Of a stretch of 64,000 bases of DNA, positions 59,440-64,000 are shown one piece after another. This DNA is from Gnetum montanum (taxonomy: Eukaryota; Streptophyta; Gnetopsida; Gnetales; Gnetaceae). Numbering within the stretch: position 1 is the first letter of the stretch; every line of letters starts with the position of its first letter. Made by a program: the position numbers and the translations under genes. The notes under the pieces are model-generated. The model saw only the letters and a program-made list of their open reading frames with translations, did not search any database and was not told where the DNA came from. The stretch spans positions 716,308 to 780,307 of the forward strand of contig MNCI01011128.1 in the NCBI GenBank assembly GCA_015680685.1. Direction: 5' to 3'.

Positions 59440-60370
59440 ATAGGAATGATTGACCAGATTGACAAGCTCATTACCATTCATGTTGACTATCCTAAATGCT
59501 CCATTCTCGTAGGATTTGGTAATAAGGAAGGGCTCTTCCTAGTTGGCTGAGAATTTATCCACATGCTCGTGAATGACCTTGAGAACTAGGTCACCCTCCT
59601 TGATCTTACACTTGGTCAAGTTATGGTGGTTCTATCATTTTTTCCTCTCTTGATAGTGTTTAATGTATGTTGCTCCTCCACTAAGTCTAGGCCTGCTGTC
59701 TATAACTCCTTGTTCTATTCATCATTGATGAAGTCAGTCAAGGCTACTCAAAGTGATAACACCTACAATTTGAGAGATAAAATAGGTTCAGAACCATAAA
59801 CTCGGCTATAAGGAGTTACACTAGTTGCCATTTAATAAGTTTTATGATAGTCCAAAAGTGCATGAAGAAGCCACTCATGCCATTTGCACTTGTTGTTATT
59901 AAGCATTTTCTTGAGCAAGTTGATGATGACCTTTTTGCTTACTTTCGCTTGTTCATTGGCTAAAGGGTAATAAGGAAATGAAAAAGAATGCTTACTGCCT
60001 AGGTTATGATAGAAATATTTCATTTCATGGTTGCTAAATTGTGGTCCAACATCTATAACTATGTTCATGGGTATGTCAAAATGGTCTACAATGTTATCCA
60101 AGATAAATTTATAGAATTTCTTAGATTTATCTTTCCTTAGGGGAATAGCTAGGTAATCTAAGCTGTGTGTAACTCAGTTGGTGACACATGTATAAGGCTA
60201 CTATGGCATTGGCACATGTCACAATGCTTAAGCTTTTGCATGTAGTCACTTTCCATATGGAGCTAGTAGTATCCTAATCATCTAATCTTAGTGGTCATAA
60301 CTCTAGGTCCTATATGTTCCCCACAAACACCCTCATGAACCTCCTATAGGACTATTTTGACTTTGGTTTT
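59440..60370 (-). pseudogene. Tat/Ogre-like integrase
   Basis: Order on the - strand: EVHEGVCGEHIGPR then GYY.LHMESDYMQKLKHCDMC (H2C2 zinc region, about 60350-60185), the core (59832-60101) with VIDVGPQFSN and HSFSFPYYPLANEQAKV, and a C-terminal segment ANWEEPFLITKSYENGAFRI (about 59540-59470), equivalent to the GPF/Y module. The third catalytic residue (Glu in NGQAE) is Lys at 59943-59945. Confidence 0.8.
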
Positions 60371-60699
60371 ACCTAATAACTTTAGTAATATTCCATCATA
60401 GGATCATCGACATAATGTGTTATCACCTATGATGACACATTACTTTTATTGTTTACACATAGTGTCCTTTTGAGTAGTCATCAAGCCTTATGAAGAATCA
60501 CCATGCATACGGTAAAATTTGATGTCATCATACCACTTCCTAGTAGGAGCAGTATGAACAATAGCCACAAAGGTATCATCATTTTTCTACATGATGGAAA
60601 TAGCATAGTCCATAATTAAGGTGGACAACTTACTAAACACATCTGGCATCACACTAAGGGCTAACATTTTGATGGCATCAGCTATGGTGTTTTCATTTC

Positions 60700-61100
60700 G
60701 AGGTATGTGCTGAATATTAACATCTATAAATCATTGTAATAATTACTTCCCTAGGTCACAGTATGGCTATAAATGTTTGGCTTTGCACACATCAACTTGG
60801 GTTACTTGGTTAACCACAAGTTGTGAATCACCTTTAATCATTAAGCATCTAATCCCTAGGTCACAAGCTACCATCATCCCTTTGATCAAACCTTCATACT
60901 CCACCATATTGTTGGTACATGAAAACTCAATATGATAAGTGAAGGGTAAGATATCACCAGATGGAAATGTTATGATGGAAGTGACACTGGCCCCATGGGT
61001 AGTTGAAGCTTCATTAAAATGCATGACTACTTCATAACCCTTTGGCACTTGGCTAACTGTGTTAATGTTCTCATCATGGAACTTAGGATCTATGGCTACT
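60700..61100 (-). pseudogene. Archaeal-type RNase H of the Tat/Ogre-like element
   Basis: The frame 60767-61048 reads MHFNEASTTHGASV, then TFPSGDILPFTYHIEF, then TNNMVEYEGLIKGMMVACDL and IKGDSQLVVNQVTQ. This is the additional RNase H of Tat-clade Ty3/gypsy elements. The first catalytic Asp (FDG in relatives) is Asn here; the Glu and the GDSQ Asp remain. Confidence 0.8.
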
Positions 61101-62500
61101 TGGTCATCAAGTGGTGAAACTGTGAGTTGTATAGCTATAGCTTGACCTTATGTTGAGGATTGAGAGATGTAGTAAAGGTCAAGCTCCATGGTTATGGCTT
61201 TCCATCAGGCTATACAACTACTTTCATAGATGTTGGTCGTTATGGCTCTAGGTATATTATCTTTGCAAATGATGTTGACTTAGCTTATGAAGAGGTAGTG
61301 TTTTCATTTCTTTAATGAAAAGACTAGTGTTAGAGAATACTTCTTCACCTCAGTGTATTAAGTCTCGTGGATAACTAATGCATGGCTAAGATAGTACATT
61401 GGAATCTTTACTCCATCATCACATTTTTAATAGAGTGGAGAGGAAATGGATGTGTTGGAGATGAAAAGGTAGATGTAAAATGGTTGACCCTCTTGTAGAG
61501 GATAGACTATCGGTAGTTATGCCAACTCTTGCTTAAGGTTTTCAAAGGTCTCTTGGCATTGAGCTGTTCAGTCATAGTGATCCCCTTTCTTAAGCAAGTG
61601 TTGCATAGAATGTAATTTATCCATAAGCCTAATGATAAACCTATGAATAAACTATAATCTACCTTGTAATCCTTGAAGCTCCTTAAGATTAGTAGGCACT
61701 GCTAATTTGGATATGGCCTTAACTTTATTAGAATTGACATGAATCCCTACTTCAGATACTACAAAGCCAAACATTTTACCAATCATAACATTGAAGATAC
61801 ATTTCTTGGGATTAAGCCTAATCTTGTACTTAAGGAATCATTTAAGCACAAGATCTTGGTCATTAGCATGGTCATTTGCCACTTTGGACTTAACGGTTAT
61901 ATCATCTATGTAATTGTTGAGTAATCCTAGCATGTAATCGCTAAAGATATAGGTCATAGATTGCAGATAGGTTGATCCTACATTCTTAAGGCCAAAGGAC
62001 ATCATGGTATAGCAAAAGGTACCCCAAGGGGTCATGAAAGTTATGCTAATTTGGTGCTCTATGTTGATCCTAATCTGATTGTACCCCAAGAATCCATCCA
62101 TAAAGGACAACAAAGCATGTCTAGCTATAGTATCGATAAGTTGATCAATACTAGGCAAAGGGAAGTCATCCTTGATAGTTGCTTTATTTAGATCTCGAAA
62201 ATTGATGCAAATATGAATACTTCTATTTTTTTAGGAACTACCACTATGTTGGACATCCATTTTATGTAGTCAAAAACCCTAATGAAACTAGTTTGGTAGA
62301 GCTTTGAGATCTTATCACAAACTACCAAGGCTAAATTAGGTCTAATCTTGTGTACTTTTTACTTAACTAGTCTAATGCTAAGATCTAGTATGATGTTGTG
62401 TTGTACTAGGCATGGGTCTAGACGTAGCATATCCTCATATGAAAAGGGAAAGATCTTGATATTACCTTGTAAACCTTGGGATTGTCTTAATTTTGTTGAG
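61100..62500 (-). pseudogene. Tat/Ogre-like reverse transcriptase and RNase H
   Basis: The intact part 61838-62158 contains LPSID-type MPSIDQLIDTIARH, LLSFMDGFLGYNQI, TFMTPWGTFCYTMMSFGLKN and YIDD (61901-61912, active-site Asp pair intact). The classical RNase H should lie at 61100-61600 but is too decayed to delimit. Confidence 0.75.
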
Positions 62501-62569
62501 GTTCTAGTGAGGAATCTAGTTCAAGGGTTTTCTTTTCACCACTATGTGTTGTAATGGGAACTCCAACTA

Positions 62570-62800
62570 GAGAGTCTTCAGTTATGTTGCCCACCTCTTA
62601 GTTGAGGATTTTAACTAAGTTTTTAGGCCATTCTAGAGGTTTTTCTATCGAGGCTATGTAGTCGACAAGACTCTCATGCTCAAGAGCTAGGCAATTAGGA
62701 TTGATATACCACTTTACATAACCATGAAGTCCACTTAGGCTCAAAGGTAGACTGATATGCTCCTAGGTATTCATACTTTGATCTTGCATGTCAACCATAA
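62570..62800 (-). pseudogene. Protease-RT linker remnant of the Tat/Ogre-like element
   Basis: Short - strand stretch upstream of RT. It reads LSGLHGYVKWYINPNCLALE then VDYIASIEKPLEWPKNLV, with no protease motif visible. Confidence 0.4.
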
Positions 62801-62819
62801 GAACATTAAGTGGCACATA

Positions 62820-63380
62820 GATGAAAGTGAATAAATAGTGCTAAAATGCTATAGAATCATGTAAATACATGTTATTCTAATGCAAACAAGGTCATCCAAG
62901 GATAAAAGCAAGTAAACAGAATGAAATAAAAGCCAAAAAAAGGGAGATATGAGAAATAAGATCACAAATGATTAACAATGGTCATGGTTTTGCCAATTTT
63001 AGGCCTTGGCAGGCCATAATGCCAGTTTAAGGCCATAGTAGACCATGGTCACATGCTATCAAATGGTTTTAAGGGAAGATCAAATCCCACCATCCAACAT
63101 TAACCCAAGGCTAAATGAAAGGAAATTAGGCTATAATAAGGAAAATAAAGAAGATACTAGGTCTATAAGGTCAATAATACAACACAAGGCCAAAAACAAG
63201 TCAAAACATCATGTAATAAGGTGAAATCAAGCACAACAAGCTACATATGATGGAACTTGGCTAATGTAGGTCAAACATGGTTATATTTTGCTAGTTTTAG
63301 GTCTTAGAAGGCCATGATTTAGGGCTAATAGACTATTAGGTAAGTTTGGACATCAATCAAGGTTGTTTATGGGCTATTTG
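62820..63380. other. Repeat-bearing non-coding DNA upstream of the Tat/Ogre-like RT
   Basis: Contains GCCAGTTTAAGGCC-like units (62990-63060 and a weaker one near 63290) related to those at 59270-59400. No gene seen. Confidence 0.45.
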
Positions 63381-63977
63381 GATTCAAAAATCAAGGGTTT
63401 TGAGGCTTCCACATTGGGGCCCCCCTGTTTCCATGCTATCCACCATGGAAGAAGTGACCTTTAGCATGGAAACCAAGGAAAGTAGATTTTGGGGCATCTA
63501 GGGATCCAAAATTAAGGTTTTGAGGCCTTGCTAAGGCGAGATAGGCCATATCCATCAAAATTGGATATTTTGGAGGTCAAGAAAGGCCAAACCCCCATGC
63601 TTCCATGCTAGCTAGCATAGAAGGAGGGAGGCTCAACATGGAAAAATAAGATTCAAGCCAAAACAGGATCAAACAAGGTCAAAATAGCAGCCGAAACTCT
63701 AATCTACAAGTTTTGCATCCTGTAGCTTCATTTTGAGGTCAGCAAACTCAATTTTAGATGGCAAAACATGTTGAAATGGCTTCCCCAACTTCTTCCACAT
63801 TGAGCATAGCATTCCCAATGTGGAAGTATCAAGGGACACTTGTTCCATGAATTCAAGATGGTTTAAGAGCACATCAACTAGGTTTCTAAGCCCCTAGGAT
63901 TGTAAATCATGATTCTACAAGTTTTTGGCTAATTTTGGTCATATTTGGAAGTTATTCAAGGGCATCTAAGGTTTCAA
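63381..63977. repeat. Inverted-repeat-rich segment, possible LTR or leader
   Basis: Facing repeats: GTTTCCATGCTA (63427-63438) with TAGCATGGAAAC (63462-63473); palindrome ATGCTAGCTAGCAT (63605-63618); CTTCCACATTG (63792-63802) with CAATGTGGAAG (63816-63826). The architecture recalls the element Y LTR although the words differ. Confidence 0.5.
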
Positions 63978-64000
63978 CCCCCCCCCCCCCCCCCCCCCCC
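63978..64000. repeat. (C)23 homopolymer at the window edge
   Basis: Uninterrupted C run to the end of the window; its true length may be greater. Confidence 0.9.

Larger units (their letters stand above)
59270..62800 (-). mobile_element. Tat/Ogre-like pol remnant
   Basis: On the - strand: protease-RT linker (62800-62570), RT, RNase H, archaeal-type RNase H, integrase with its C-terminal GPF-like segment, then 3' repeats. The second RNase H is a known hallmark of the Tat clade. No gag or confident LTR found, so it is truncated or rearranged. Confidence 0.7.

Noticed and set aside
59832-62158. An active Tat/Ogre element
   Set aside because: RT active site is intact, but the integrase Glu and the archaeal-type RNase H Asp are lost, frames are broken and gag is missing.
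1-64000. CRISPR arrays, bacterial operons, rRNA or tRNA genes
   Set aside because: None seen. The 34-bp array is a head-to-tail minisatellite without spacers, and the tRNA-like matches are retrotransposon primer sites.

Overview
This window contains no recognisable intact host gene. It is a stack of nested, heavily decayed LTR retrotransposons, as in the repeat fraction of a large plant genome. The sequence is AT-rich, reading frames are closed mostly by TAG in Gln positions, and the families are plant Ty3/gypsy types. One type resembles Athila/Tat (tRNA-Asp-type primer site, large second ORF). The other includes a Tat/Ogre-like polyprotein with an archaeal-type second RNase H. A gymnosperm or another large-genome seed plant is plausible, but species cannot be assigned. 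All family calls were made by eye.

Left half, 1-31400. The 3' end of a + strand element (A, 1-2212) abuts a - strand element (III) cut at its integrase. III is split: its 5' LTR and gag start lie at 28499-30001, the rest of gag, the protease region, RT/RNase H and the integrase start at 2213-6998. The gap is a complete - strand element II (6999-28498) with matching target duplication CCATC on both sides. II has LTR, gag, protease/RT/RNase H/integrase, spacer, second ORF (ORF2) and LTR. II is itself interrupted by a younger + strand element Y (12053-21393), flanked by perfect TTGTG duplications. Y has 2-kb LTRs, a tRNA-Asn-type primer site, gag and protease but no RT or integrase. III sits inside ORF2 of a further + strand element B (30002 to about 31400).

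Right half, 31400-64000. A short unassigned stretch with inverted repeats (31400-32305) precedes element IV (+, 32306-54083). IV contains a solo LTR S (33433-34438, target CTCAT/CTCAC) and a complete element V (36883-47215). IV and V both lack pol: each has gag-protease ending at the same place, a roughly 2-kb spacer, ORF2 and LTR. A - strand fragment VII of the same family (54084 to about 56900) follows, then unassigned repeat DNA. A - strand Tat/Ogre-like pol remnant (about 59270-62800) follows, and repeat-rich sequence runs to a 23-base C tract at the window edge.

The most interesting signal is shared by elements II, IV, V and VII. Each carries, 440-530 bases upstream of ORF2, an internal block that resembles the U3 of the LTRs of its own family and ends in a TATA box (degraded in IV). 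This suggests ORF2 was expressed from its own internal promoter. IV and V look like a pol-less, non-autonomous subfamily that kept ORF2.
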